Shown piece by piece: positions 1 through 7,558 of a stretch of DNA of 34,484 nt. The translations under genes and the position numbers were made by a program. The stretch's first letter is position 1, and each line of letters starts with the position of its first letter. Below the pieces are notes generated by a model. It ran no database searches. It was not told the DNA's origin and saw only the letters and a list, made by a program, of their open reading frames with translations. This stretch comes from Methanoregula sp. (GTDB lineage Archaea > Halobacteriota > Methanomicrobia > Methanomicrobiales > Methanospirillaceae), in NCBI GenBank assembly GCA_028705545.1, contig JAQWDG010000002.1, positions 4,208 through 38,691 of the forward strand. Reading direction: 5' to 3'.

Positions 1-625
1 GATGCGGACCGGGGCTGCCGGGGCCATTGCCGCAAAATACCTGGCACCGAAAAAGGAGTGCGTGCTCGGGGTCATCGGCACCGGCCGGCAGGCCGAGGCA
101 CAGGTCCGGGCCACCGCGCAGGAACTTACCATCACCGCAATACGCGTCTGGAGCCGGAACCCGGCCCATGCAGAAGCTTTTGCCGGACGGTTTCGTGAAT
201 TCGATGCGAAAGACGTCTCTATCGAAGCAGCCTGCGACTGCGACGTGCTCGTCACGACCACTCCTTCCCGCACCCCTCTCGTGAAAGACGAATGGATCCA
301 CGAGGGTATGCACATCAATGCAATCGGTGCCGACGCGCCGGGAAAGGAAGAGCTCGATCCGGCGATCCTGCGCCGGTCCCGGGTCTTTGTGGATGACCCG
401 GCACAGGCCGTCCACTCCGGGGAGATCAATGTCCCGATCCGCCGCGGCCTCTATGCGGCAGGCATGATCGCAGGGACTCTCGGCGAAATCGTAACCGGCA
501 GAAAGGGACGACAACGTCCCGGGGAGATCACGGTCTTTGACTCCACCGGGCTTGCGATCCAGGACCTGGCAATCGCGTCGATTGCCATGCGGCAGGCGGA
601 CTTCATGGAACTGCCGTTTGAATAA
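1..625 (+). CDS. Alanine dehydrogenase / ornithine cyclodeaminase family protein (5' partial)
   Basis: This is the C-terminal two thirds of an NAD(P)-dependent enzyme of the ornithine cyclodeaminase / mu-crystallin / archaeal alanine dehydrogenase family. About 207 residues remain of a usual ~320. The reading frame is open at the left edge, and the ATG at position 2 lies inside the conserved stretch before the Rossmann fold, so it is probably an internal Met. Visible marks are the nucleotide-binding GVIGTGRQA loop, the segment INAIGADAPGKEELDP typical of the family, and the C-terminal FDSTGLAIQDLA block. In archaea such proteins usually interconvert alanine and pyruvate, but ornithine cyclodeaminase, or an imine reductase as in other family members, cannot be excluded without the N-terminal substrate residues. 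It converges on the radical SAM gene to its right. Confidence 0.85.
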   Translation, partial: MRTGAAGAIAAKYLAPKKECVLGVIGTGRQAEAQVRATAQELTITAIRVWSRNPAHAEAFAGRFREFDAKDVSIEAACDCDVLVTTTPSRTPLVKDEWIHEGMHINAIGADAPGKEELDPAILRRSRVFVDDPAQAVHSGEINVPIRRGLYAAGMIAGTLGEIVTGRKGRQRPGEITVFDSTGLAIQDLAIASIAMRQADFMELPFE

Positions 626-685
626 CAGGGTCCGGAAGACCTCTGCCGCATCCCGTCAGGCATCTACCCGGCCGAGCCGGGAAGA

Positions 686-712
686 ATAAAAAAGGTCAGA
701 ATTAAAAAAGAG
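686..712 (-). terminator. T-rich termination region between convergent genes
   Basis: On the minus strand, the sequence just past the radical SAM gene contains two T-tracts of six (complement of the A-runs near 689-694 and 706-711). Archaeal RNA polymerase terminates at such oligo-T tracts without needing a hairpin. The position between two convergent stop codons fits this. Confidence 0.5.
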
Positions 713-717
713 GAAGG

Positions 718-2178
718 TTACTGCTGTTTTGCATGTTCTTTCCATACCTTTTCCCGGTACACCGGGCCGCTGTTGTAGGTACAGAACGGGATGAGCTTGC
801 CATCCGGTGTTGCATAGTGGATACAGCAGCGCTGGACGCGCTCGACATCGTAGTTGTAGCGGTCCATGAAGTGCATGGTCCCGATAAAGAGCGCGTTCCA
901 GTGGAATTCCCGTAGTGCGTCGAAGTTCTGGCCGACAAGGGTCTTTCCGATCAGCTTCCAGAACTCGGCCGTGCTTTTCTTCTCTCCTTTCTTAAAGGAT
1001 GCGTGGAGTTCTTTTACCCCCTCAAGAAGCGCCGCATACTTGTTGATGGCGCCGCCTTTCCTGAGTTTATCGGCCATCTGCTCGATCGCGGCAAAGAGGC
1101 TCTCCACGTCAACCATCCGGGTCACCGGGGTCATGCCGTCTTTTGTGACAAAGACGTACGTTGCCGCCCCGCAGTGTTCGTGGGCGGTAAACCGCACCTG
1201 CGGCCGGCCTGTGTATGCCTCCACCAGATCGGAGAAGGGCAGTACGCAGGGTACCGGGTAAAAGTCGCTTGTTTTTAAAATGCCACCAGTCTGCGTTTCA
1301 ATATCGCCGATCAGTTCGGGGATCGTGATCCGTTCCCGGTCGATGTCCTCGTCTTTTGCTGCGCCGGTGAATGCCACCGGCTGGAAGTTGACGCCCCGCA
1401 CAATCGAGATATGATCTGCGGCAAATTTCAGGATCTGCCCGACCTCCTGGTCGTTCCTGCCCTTGATGATGGTGGGCACAAGCACGGTGCCGATTCCTGC
1501 CTTGGTGAGGTTTTCAAGGGCCTTTAGGTGGATCTTCAAAAACGGGTTGGTCGCATCCGAGACCCCGTCAAAATGCAGGTATATCGTAGAAAGACCGGCA
1601 TCCTTGAGCTGCTGGGCAAGTTCGGGATTGTTTGCCAGCTTCACGCCGTTTGTTGCGATCTGGACCTGCGGGAACCCCAGTTCCTTGGCCTTTTTTACGA
1701 TCTCGACGAGGTCGTCCCGCATGGTCGGCTCGCCGCCGGAGAACTGCACGGCCGGTGCCGGGACGGGTTTCTCGTTCCGGAGCACCTGCATCATCTTCAC
1801 AATTTCGTCGAAGGTGGGCTCGTACACAAAACCGCAGGCGCGGGCGTTTGCGAAACAGAAGTCGCAGTTGAGGTTACACCGGTTGGTGAGATCGATATTG
1901 GCGAGCAGCGTGCCCGAATGGTGATTGCTACAGAGACCACATGCCGTAGGACAATTGTCCGACGTTACCGGGTTCTGGGGATTGGTCACACCGCGGCCGA
2001 CAGCATCGAACTGCTGGAACCGGTAATACATTGCCGGATCGGACCAGTAGACATACCTGAATTTCCCGTGTTCCGGACAGGTCCGGACGATCCAGATCTT
2101 TCCCTCTTCTTCAACAATATTCGCCTCGAGGACTTTCCCACAGACTGGGCAGAGGCTGCGTGTTTTCTTGATCTCCAT
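718..2178 (-). CDS. tes: Tetraether lipid synthase family radical SAM protein (Tes-like)
   Basis: This 486-residue radical SAM enzyme closely resembles the methanogen family that includes MJ0619, which is now known as tetraether lipid synthase. Tes joins the phytanyl tails of two archaeol lipids by C-C bond formation to make macrocyclic archaeol or GDGT membrane lipids. An N-terminal rubredoxin-like Cys set is visible (C10, C13, C34), then an extra cluster-type set (C76, C80, C83). The canonical radical SAM motif CNLNCDFC is at 101-108, followed by FSGGEPT and the ATNG strand. Further cysteines near 451, 452 and 466 lie in a conserved C-terminal block. The ATG at 2178 has a GGTGG Shine-Dalgarno-like element four bases upstream. 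It is divergent from carS, another ether-lipid gene, which supports a lipid role. Older annotations call the family a methyltransferase-like radical SAM protein, so orthology is inferred from sequence memory. Confidence 0.8.
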   Translation of the reverse strand: MEIKKTRSLCPVCGKVLEANIVEEEGKIWIVRTCPEHGKFRYVYWSDPAMYYRFQQFDAVGRGVTNPQNPVTSDNCPTACGLCSNHHSGTLLANIDLTNRCNLNCDFCFANARACGFVYEPTFDEIVKMMQVLRNEKPVPAPAVQFSGGEPTMRDDLVEIVKKAKELGFPQVQIATNGVKLANNPELAQQLKDAGLSTIYLHFDGVSDATNPFLKIHLKALENLTKAGIGTVLVPTIIKGRNDQEVGQILKFAADHISIVRGVNFQPVAFTGAAKDEDIDRERITIPELIGDIETQTGGILKTSDFYPVPCVLPFSDLVEAYTGRPQVRFTAHEHCGAATYVFVTKDGMTPVTRMVDVESLFAAIEQMADKLRKGGAINKYAALLEGVKELHASFKKGEKKSTAEFWKLIGKTLVGQNFDALREFHWNALFIGTMHFMDRYNYDVERVQRCCIHYATPDGKLIPFCTYNSGPVYREKVWKEHAKQQ

Positions 2179-2224
2179 ATATCCACCCGATGCAGCATTG
2201 ACTGGTATTGACAGGATTTTAGAG

Positions 2225-2256
2225 TAACTTTAATCTTTTTATCTGCTCTTTATTAG
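2225..2256. promoter_or_regulatory. Shared A/T-rich promoter region between tes and carS
   Basis: The 83 bp gap between the divergent tes and carS genes holds one A/T-rich stretch. It contains TATA-like elements readable on both strands (CTTTAATC and TTTTTATC on plus, GATAAAAAGATTAAAG on minus). Spacing fits a start for tes with a ~25-40 nt leader and a very short leader for carS. No clear operator was found. Confidence 0.45.
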
Positions 2257-2261
2257 AGGTA

Positions 2262-2834
2262 TTGGAGTGCAACATTATTAGTGCTGGGTCATTCATAATA
2301 CCATTGCTCTCGACACTGCTTGCCGCTTTCTGGATTATGGTTCCTGCGTATGTCCCAAATCCCGTCGCTGCATTGTGCGGCGGCGGAACCCCCATTGATT
2401 TTAACCGGAACTTTTCGGACGGTAAAAGGATCCTTGGGGACGGCAAGACCTACCGCGGGCTTGTCTGCGGTGTAGCGGCAGGGATCCTCTGCGGGTGCCT
2501 CCAGATCTGGCTTGTCAGTACGTACCAGCTGGATCTACCCCGGCATACGCTGGCCTCGGTCACCCTCCTTGCCCTCGGCGCCCTTCTCGGGGACATGGCC
2601 AAGAGTTTCTTCAAGCGCCGGCTGGGAAAGGTTCGGGGAGAGGCATGGCCGGTTGCCGACCAGTTCGATCTTGTCATCGGGGCGTTTGTCCTGACGCTTA
2701 TCTTTGACCCCGCGTGGATCCTGGCAAATATCACCTGGCAGGTACTGGTGGTGATCCTGATCCTGACCCCGCTCCTCCACCGCTCGGTCAACATCATCGG
2801 GTACCGGATCAAAGTCAAAAAAGAACCGTGGTGA
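2262..2834 (+). CDS. carS: CDP-archaeol synthase (CDP-2,3-bis-O-geranylgeranyl-sn-glycerol synthase)
   Basis: CarS transfers CMP from CTP to the unsaturated archaeal lipid core, making the activated intermediate for polar head-group attachment at the membrane. The protein has about 190 residues, normal for the family. It carries the conserved opening FWIMVPAYVPNPVAAL, then GGGTPIDF and the DGKRILGDGKTYRG signature of the nucleotide site. Several hydrophobic helices follow, with conserved GDMAKSFFKRR between the middle ones and DQFDLVIGA near residue 130. The start is uncertain. TTG at 2262 gives the longest form but has GAGGT only one base upstream, while TTG at 2304 would give an N-terminus closer to other family members. 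pyrE begins six bases after the stop, so the two are probably co-transcribed. Confidence 0.9.
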   Translation: MECNIISAGSFIIPLLSTLLAAFWIMVPAYVPNPVAALCGGGTPIDFNRNFSDGKRILGDGKTYRGLVCGVAAGILCGCLQIWLVSTYQLDLPRHTLASVTLLALGALLGDMAKSFFKRRLGKVRGEAWPVADQFDLVIGAFVLTLIFDPAWILANITWQVLVVILILTPLLHRSVNIIGYRIKVKKEPW

Positions 2835-2840
2835 ATTCGC

Positions 2841-3344
2841 ATGAACGCACTTGCAGACCTGTTGGTTCAGTATAAGGCGCTGGAGTTCGGGGACTTTACC
2901 CTTGCCTCCGGTGCAAAGAGCAAATACTATGTCGATGTGAAGACCGCCGTTACCCACCCGGATTTTTTAGCGCAGATCGCACAGGAGATCGCGCAGCGGT
3001 ACGAGTTCGATATCGTGGCGGGCGTAGCGGTCGGCGGCGTGCCCCTTGCAGTTGCCGTCTCCCTTGCTGCAAAAAAACCCTTTGCCATCATCCGGGCCGA
3101 GGAAAAAGACCACGGCAAGAAGAATGTCATCATCGGGAACGTTGCAGGAAAGAACGTCCTTTTGGTAGAAGATGTCACTACGTCGGGCGGCTCGGCGCTC
3201 TACGGGATTTCCATGCTCCGTAACGCCGGGGCAACGGCAGACCGGGTCGTGACCGTGGTAGACCGCGAACAGGGGGCAAACGATACCCTGAAAAAGGAGG
3301 GAATTTCCCTCCTGCCCCTGGTAAAAGTGAGCGAGATCCTATAA
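2841..3344 (+). CDS. pyrE: Orotate phosphoribosyltransferase
   Basis: PyrE joins orotate to PRPP to make orotidine 5'-phosphate in the cytosol, the penultimate step of UMP synthesis. At 167 residues it has the short archaeal length. It shows the early FGDFTLASGAKSKYYVD segment that contacts orotate, the GVAVGGVPLA loop, and the PRPP-binding motif VLLVEDVTTSGGS near residues 110-122. The ATG lies six bases after the carS stop with no strong Shine-Dalgarno sequence, suggesting translational coupling. The neighbours purD, argF and, further right, carAB place it in a nucleotide and arginine biosynthesis neighbourhood. Confidence 0.95.
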   Translation: MNALADLLVQYKALEFGDFTLASGAKSKYYVDVKTAVTHPDFLAQIAQEIAQRYEFDIVAGVAVGGVPLAVAVSLAAKKPFAIIRAEEKDHGKKNVIIGNVAGKNVLLVEDVTTSGGSALYGISMLRNAGATADRVVTVVDREQGANDTLKKEGISLLPLVKVSEIL

Positions 3345-3376
3345 AAAACGCGCTGCGGCGGTCGTCGGAAGCGTAA

Positions 3377-3390
3377 ACAATTTTTAACCA
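3377..3390 (+). promoter_or_regulatory. Putative TATA element upstream of purD
   Basis: The A/T-rich stretch AACAATTTTTAACC in the 66 bp pyrE-purD gap is centred about 27 bases before the ATG at 3411. This fits an archaeal TATA box giving a leaderless or very short-leader purD transcript. Confidence 0.4.
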
Positions 3391-3410
3391 ATAGCGCCCA
3401 TGTGATGGAT

Positions 3411-4694
3411 ATGAAGATCCTCGTTGTCGGGGGGGGTGGCCGGGAACATGCCATAGCTGCTGCACTCTCCCGCAACAGCGAAACCGCGATCTACTCTGTG
3501 ATGGCAAAGAAGAACCCGGGTATTACCCGCATTGCAAAGGAATGCTGTATTGCCCGCGAGACCGATCTTGAGAAAGTCTCGGCGTTTGCAAAAAAGACCG
3601 GGGTTACCCATGCCGTTATCGGCCCGGAGAGCCCGCTCGAAGCCGGCATTGTCGACCGGCTCGAAAAAGAAGGGATCGCCTGTATCGGCCCCACAAAGGC
3701 GGCAGCCCGGATCGAGACCGACAAGGCATTCTGCCGCAACCTCATGACCCATCACCAGATCAGCGGGAACCCGGAGTACCGGGTCTTCCATGATGCGGAT
3801 GAGGCCGTTAGGTTTGTAAAGGACCATGACGGGGACCTCGCCATCAAGCCAATCGGCCTTACCGGCGGAAAAGGCGTCAGGATCATGGGCGAGCAGGTCG
3901 ATACGGCCGGCGCCATCGAATATATCCGCGAGATTAAGGGAGACGTTGTCCTCGAAGAGCGGCTCAAAGGGGAGGAATTCACCCTCCAGGCATTTGTCGA
4001 CGGGACCCATATCGTGCCCATGCCGCTCGTGCAGGACCATAAAAGGGCCTTTGACGGCGATACCGGCCCGAACACCGGGGGGATGGGCGCATACTCGATG
4101 CCGGATCACCTCCTGCCGTTTGTGACCCGAAAGGACCTCACCGCCGCGCTCTCGATCATGATCTCCGTTGTTGCCGCAATGGCAAAGGAAGGGTCCCCGT
4201 ACAAGGGCATCCTTTACGGCCAGTTCATGAACACCGCACAGGGCCCGAAAGTAATAGAGTTCAATGCCCGGTTCGGGGATCCCGAGGCAATGAACGTGCT
4301 CACGCTCCTTGCTTCCGATTTTGCCGGGATCGTGTCATCGATTACTGACGGCACCCTCTCCGCGTCAAAGGTTGCTTTCGAACCTGCGGCAACGGTCTGC
4401 AAGTACCTTGTCCCCGAAGGCTACCCGACAGCACCGCAGGTGAACAAGCCGGTCTCCCTGGGGGATATGGGAAGAGCGATCCTCTATTACGCAAATGTCG
4501 ATGAGACTGCGGGGGAGTTAAAAACGCTCACTTCGCGGACACTGGCCTTTGTCGGGAAAGCGCCGACTCTTGCCGGGGCAGAAGCGATTGCGGAACACGC
4601 GGCATCGGGCGTTAAAGGAAGCGTCCGTCACCGCAGGGATATCGGGACGCAGGCCCTGCTCGACCGCCGGATCGCCCACATGAAGGAGCTATAA
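3411..4694 (+). CDS. purD: Phosphoribosylamine-glycine ligase (GAR synthetase)
   Basis: PurD uses ATP to join phosphoribosylamine and glycine, the second step of purine synthesis. The ~427-residue protein starts with the family hallmark MKILVVGGGGREHAI. It contains the HAVIGPESPLEAGIVD segment, an ATP-grasp fold with KPIGLTGGKGV and VVLEERLKGEEF, the signature DGDTGPNTGGMGAYS, and the metal-binding EFNARFGDPEA. The frame also allows GTG at 3402 and ATG at 3405, but ATG 3411 begins exactly at the conserved N-terminus and is preceded by a TATA-like element at suitable spacing. Its TAA overlaps the argF ATG by one base, so purine and arginine genes share a transcript here. Confidence 0.96.
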   Translation: MKILVVGGGGREHAIAAALSRNSETAIYSVMAKKNPGITRIAKECCIARETDLEKVSAFAKKTGVTHAVIGPESPLEAGIVDRLEKEGIACIGPTKAAARIETDKAFCRNLMTHHQISGNPEYRVFHDADEAVRFVKDHDGDLAIKPIGLTGGKGVRIMGEQVDTAGAIEYIREIKGDVVLEERLKGEEFTLQAFVDGTHIVPMPLVQDHKRAFDGDTGPNTGGMGAYSMPDHLLPFVTRKDLTAALSIMISVVAAMAKEGSPYKGILYGQFMNTAQGPKVIEFNARFGDPEAMNVLTLLASDFAGIVSSITDGTLSASKVAFEPAATVCKYLVPEGYPTAPQVNKPVSLGDMGRAILYYANVDETAGELKTLTSRTLAFVGKAPTLAGAEAIAEHAASGVKGSVRHRRDIGTQALLDRRIAHMKEL

Positions 4695-5605
4695 TGAAAA
4701 AAGATTTCCTTTCCATCCTGGATGTCAATAAGACCGAACTCGACGAGATCATCACCGGCGCCGAACGTCTCAAGCGCCAGAAGCGGGCCGGCGTCCCGCA
4801 CGAGCTCCTCCGGGGCATGTCCCTTGCCATGATCTTCGAGAAGTCCTCGACAAGGACCCATATCTCGTTTGAGGTCGGGATGCACGAGCTTGGCGGCCAT
4901 GCGCTTTTCCTGAATGCAAAGGACCTCCAGATCGGGAGGGGGGAAGAGATCCGCGATACCGCACGGGTAGCGTCGCGCTACGTCTCTGCCATCATGATCC
5001 GTGCCTACCACCACAGCACTATCGTTGACCTTGCCACCCATGCCACCGTGCCGGTGATAAACGGGCTCTCCGACCACGAGCATCCCTGCCAGCTCCTTGC
5101 CGATATCCTGACAATAAAGGAGCACTTCGGCGACACCCGGGGTCTCCGGATCGCGTGGGTTGGCGACGGGAACAATGTCTGCAACTCGCTCGTGCTCTCG
5201 ACTGCACTCACGGGGATGGAAGTCACCGTGGCAAGTCCGAAGGGGTACGAGGTTGCACCGGAACTTGTCAGTCAGGCACAGGGTCTCGGCGGCAAAGTCT
5301 CGCTTGCAAAGACTCCCAGAGAGGCGGTAAAAGACGCACAGGTGATTGTCACCGATACGTGGATCTCGATGGGCGACGAGGCGGAAAAGGAAAAGCGGCT
5401 TTGTGCCTTCCACGGATATACCGTCAATGACGAGCTCGTAAAACATGCCGACCCGGATGCCCGCGTGCTTCACTGCCTGCCGGCGCACCGGGGCGAGGAG
5501 ATCACCGGTGAAGTGCTCGACGGCCCGCAGAGCCTTGTCTGGGACGAGGCGGAGAACCGGCTCCATGCCCAGAAAGCGCTCCTGGTGAGACTCTTAAAAA
5601 AATAG
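4694..5605 (+). CDS. argF: Ornithine carbamoyltransferase
   Basis: ArgF condenses carbamoyl phosphate and ornithine to citrulline. The 303-residue protein has the carbamoyl-phosphate site FEKSSTRTHISFE (near 52-64), the HPCQ motif, the ornithine-side DTWISMGDE segment and the C-terminal HCLPAHRGEEI motif. These distinguish it from aspartate carbamoyltransferase. The start is firm: ATG at 4694 overlaps the purD stop (TAATG) and has AAGGAGC five bases upstream. With argG at 7.6-8.8 kb and carAB at 9.5-13.8 kb, most of the citrulline-to-argininosuccinate route lies in this window, though argF is on the opposite strand from those. Confidence 0.97.
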   Translation: MKKDFLSILDVNKTELDEIITGAERLKRQKRAGVPHELLRGMSLAMIFEKSSTRTHISFEVGMHELGGHALFLNAKDLQIGRGEEIRDTARVASRYVSAIMIRAYHHSTIVDLATHATVPVINGLSDHEHPCQLLADILTIKEHFGDTRGLRIAWVGDGNNVCNSLVLSTALTGMEVTVASPKGYEVAPELVSQAQGLGGKVSLAKTPREAVKDAQVIVTDTWISMGDEAEKEKRLCAFHGYTVNDELVKHADPDARVLHCLPAHRGEEITGEVLDGPQSLVWDEAENRLHAQKALLVRLLKK

Positions 5606-5653
5606 AACCGGTCTTGTGTACCCGGATAATTCATCAGATACGCGGGTCGCCGG

Positions 5654-5926
5654 TCAGGATTCAATAAATTTACGGACGTTTTCTATCATTTCTTTCTCGA
5701 TCTTTTCGGCAACATCGCGTTTTGCCCGGAATGCAAGAAGTTCCCGTTCATCGCCGTCCATGTTGGCAAAATAAAGTTTCTGCTTGCGCTCCACCACGTC
5801 GACATCGTATTTTTTTGCGAGATCTATGATGATCCTGCGGGGAACTCCCGGGGGAATGATCACATCGAACAACTCTTCGCTTACGTCATCGCTGACGGGA
5901 ATATCGGTACCTGGTCCTTCTGCCAT
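5654..5926 (-). CDS. Small conserved-looking protein downstream of methanogenesis marker 14
   Basis: I do not recognise the family of this ~90-residue acidic protein. It has no membrane segment, signal peptide or cysteine. The middle (ELFDVIIPPGVPRRIIIDLAKKY, split between residues ~18 and 40) looks like a small alpha/beta domain, and the C-terminal third is predicted helical and charged. The ATG at 5926 is preferred over GTG at 5938 because GAGGAG lies just upstream of it. The stop of the marker 14 gene is only eight bases upstream, so the two form an operon and probably act in the same process. That link is inferred from context only. Confidence 0.75.
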   Translation of the reverse strand: MAEGPGTDIPVSDDVSEELFDVIIPPGVPRRIIIDLAKKYDVDVVERKQKLYFANMDGDERELLAFRAKRDVAEKIEKEMIENVRKFIES

Positions 5927-5934
5927 GGTTCTCC

Positions 5935-7434
5935 TCACTTACCTATTTTGATCCGCCGGCTCATAATACAGGGCCCGCCGCGCACTCCCCCGATGGGGTT
6001 TTTCGGTTTTCCGAGCGAGTTCATGCACCGCCCCATCAGGGAAGCACCGCGGGCAAGGCCGTCGTCGACAAAGACCAGGTGGTCGTTTGGATCGTCAAAG
6101 AGGTTCCTCTCGATAATACCGTCGAGGATATACTCGGGTTTCCTCCCCGAGATCGCCGCCCTTCCGGTAAACCCGATGGAGGAGTTCTTCGGGACGAGGT
6201 TTTCTTTGACCGCAACATCGATCATCCGCAGGGCCATCTTCGCGCAGACCCGGTCGACTACCTCGTTTAACGTCGAGAGGTTGTAGTCCTTGTGGATCTC
6301 GGCACCAATTACAGAGAGCTTGTCGAGATCGCTGCTGTTTATCCCGCAGTCGCACCCGATCATGGCCACGTGGGATTCTATGGCGAGTTTTGCATTGACC
6401 GGTACCCTCCCGAACCGGTCCCGGTCCGGTGGGACAATGCGGATATCGATGTGCTCGTGGCAGCGGTCCACAAACTCGTCGATGACCTTACGGTTGCCCC
6501 CCGAGAAGAATCCCCCGGTTACGCTGTGCTCGCCGAAGATATCGAGGGCTGTACCGGTCCGCTCCTGGACAAGACCCGTGCCCCGCACAATAGCGTCAGG
6601 GATTGCCCCGGCAAGGCCGCAGAAGTTCCCGATGGTCTTTGCAAAAGGACTGGGAGCGTCGGCAGCTACGTCGCTTGTGATCCGCCCGTCGAGAGTTGTC
6701 CCGAAATCCATGGATACGCAGGGATTCCGGAAATCGACCGGGGTCCACTTTGCCCCTTCCTTGATCCCGGCCATGGCAAGCTCTCCTTCCATCTCGTTTG
6801 CGACCATCTCGACCCCGGTCGAACCCACCGGCGGGATGACCCCGGCAACTGCACCGACAAAGACAACCTTGTCGGCAAAACTGAAAGGCTGGAGTTTTTC
6901 CGGCTGGTTTGCTTTTGCCATCGGCGGCGTCATCTTCTTTGGCGGGACACCGGCCTCAAGGCAGCCGTTTGCAAGTGCAATCACAAAGTCCCCTACCTGG
7001 TCCGGGGACTCCATCTCAGCGACGACCCCGGTACTGCGGACAACGAAATCGAGATCCTTTTCGATATCGAGATGCGCCTCCTGATGGCATTGGATAAGAG
7101 TGTCCCTGACAAGTTCTGTCACGGCCTTCCGCGAGAGTTTTGTCCCGTCCAGGGTCTCGCCAAAGACTTCTTCGCCGGGCCGGGGCGGTCGGATATCCCG
7201 GCTCATGCTCACGGTCTTGTTGATCACATAAGACTTGCCGGTTTCGAGGCTCACCCCGGTGAGGATGCATTTGGTGGTGGTATTTCCCATCTCCACCGAT
7301 GCGACGATAAAATAAGGTTTGTTCTTATATTCCGGGATCTGCATCCCGGCGCCATGTGAAATGGACGGCGGTTGCGGGCTTTCTACGATATGGGGTTTAG
7401 GTTTGGTAAAGCGGGAAAAAAAACCGGCGCACAT
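5935..7434 (-). CDS. Methanogenesis marker protein 14 (reactivase-like ATPase)
   Basis: This ~499-residue protein matches the archaeal methanogen-specific marker 14 family, which shows distant similarity to diol dehydratase reactivase-type ATPases of the ASKHA fold. Visible features are a phosphate-loop-like VASVEMGNTTTKC near residue 45, the glycine-rich GAVAGVIPPVGSTGVEMVANE segment in two short blocks, a second ATPase-like SMDFGTTLDGRI, and a C-terminal FTGRAAISGRKPE block. The exact role in methanogenesis is not known to me. ATG 7455 is also possible, but a TATA-like ATATAT centred at 7461 lies 27 bases from ATG 7434, favouring a leaderless start there. It is followed closely by a small unknown gene. 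Confidence 0.85.
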   Translation of the reverse strand: MCAGFFSRFTKPKPHIVESPQPPSISHGAGMQIPEYKNKPYFIVASVEMGNTTTKCILTGVSLETGKSYVINKTVSMSRDIRPPRPGEEVFGETLDGTKLSRKAVTELVRDTLIQCHQEAHLDIEKDLDFVVRSTGVVAEMESPDQVGDFVIALANGCLEAGVPPKKMTPPMAKANQPEKLQPFSFADKVVFVGAVAGVIPPVGSTGVEMVANEMEGELAMAGIKEGAKWTPVDFRNPCVSMDFGTTLDGRITSDVAADAPSPFAKTIGNFCGLAGAIPDAIVRGTGLVQERTGTALDIFGEHSVTGGFFSGGNRKVIDEFVDRCHEHIDIRIVPPDRDRFGRVPVNAKLAIESHVAMIGCDCGINSSDLDKLSVIGAEIHKDYNLSTLNEVVDRVCAKMALRMIDVAVKENLVPKNSSIGFTGRAAISGRKPEYILDGIIERNLFDDPNDHLVFVDDGLARGASLMGRCMNSLGKPKNPIGGVRGGPCIMSRRIKIGK

Positions 7435-7456
7435 ATGATCCGATCGGATTGTCATT

Positions 7457-7466
7457 GGATATATGT
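7457..7466 (-). promoter_or_regulatory. TATA box of marker 14 gene
   Basis: ACATATATCC on the minus strand is centred about 27 bases upstream of ATG 7434. This is the standard archaeal TATA-to-start distance and supports a leaderless transcript from the shorter start. Confidence 0.5.
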
Positions 7467-7539
7467 TTCTTTTTCACGTATGCAGAAGAGGCGGGAAAGA
7501 TACAAGGTCCGGGCAGGTATGGATCCCGGTATACTGCCA

Positions 7540-7558
7540 TACCAAAAAAATTATTTTT
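7540..7558 (-). terminator. Oligo-T terminator of argG
   Basis: The minus strand reads a run of six A then TAA TTTTTTT directly at and after the argG stop codon. The T-tract fits archaeal factor-independent termination. Confidence 0.45.
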
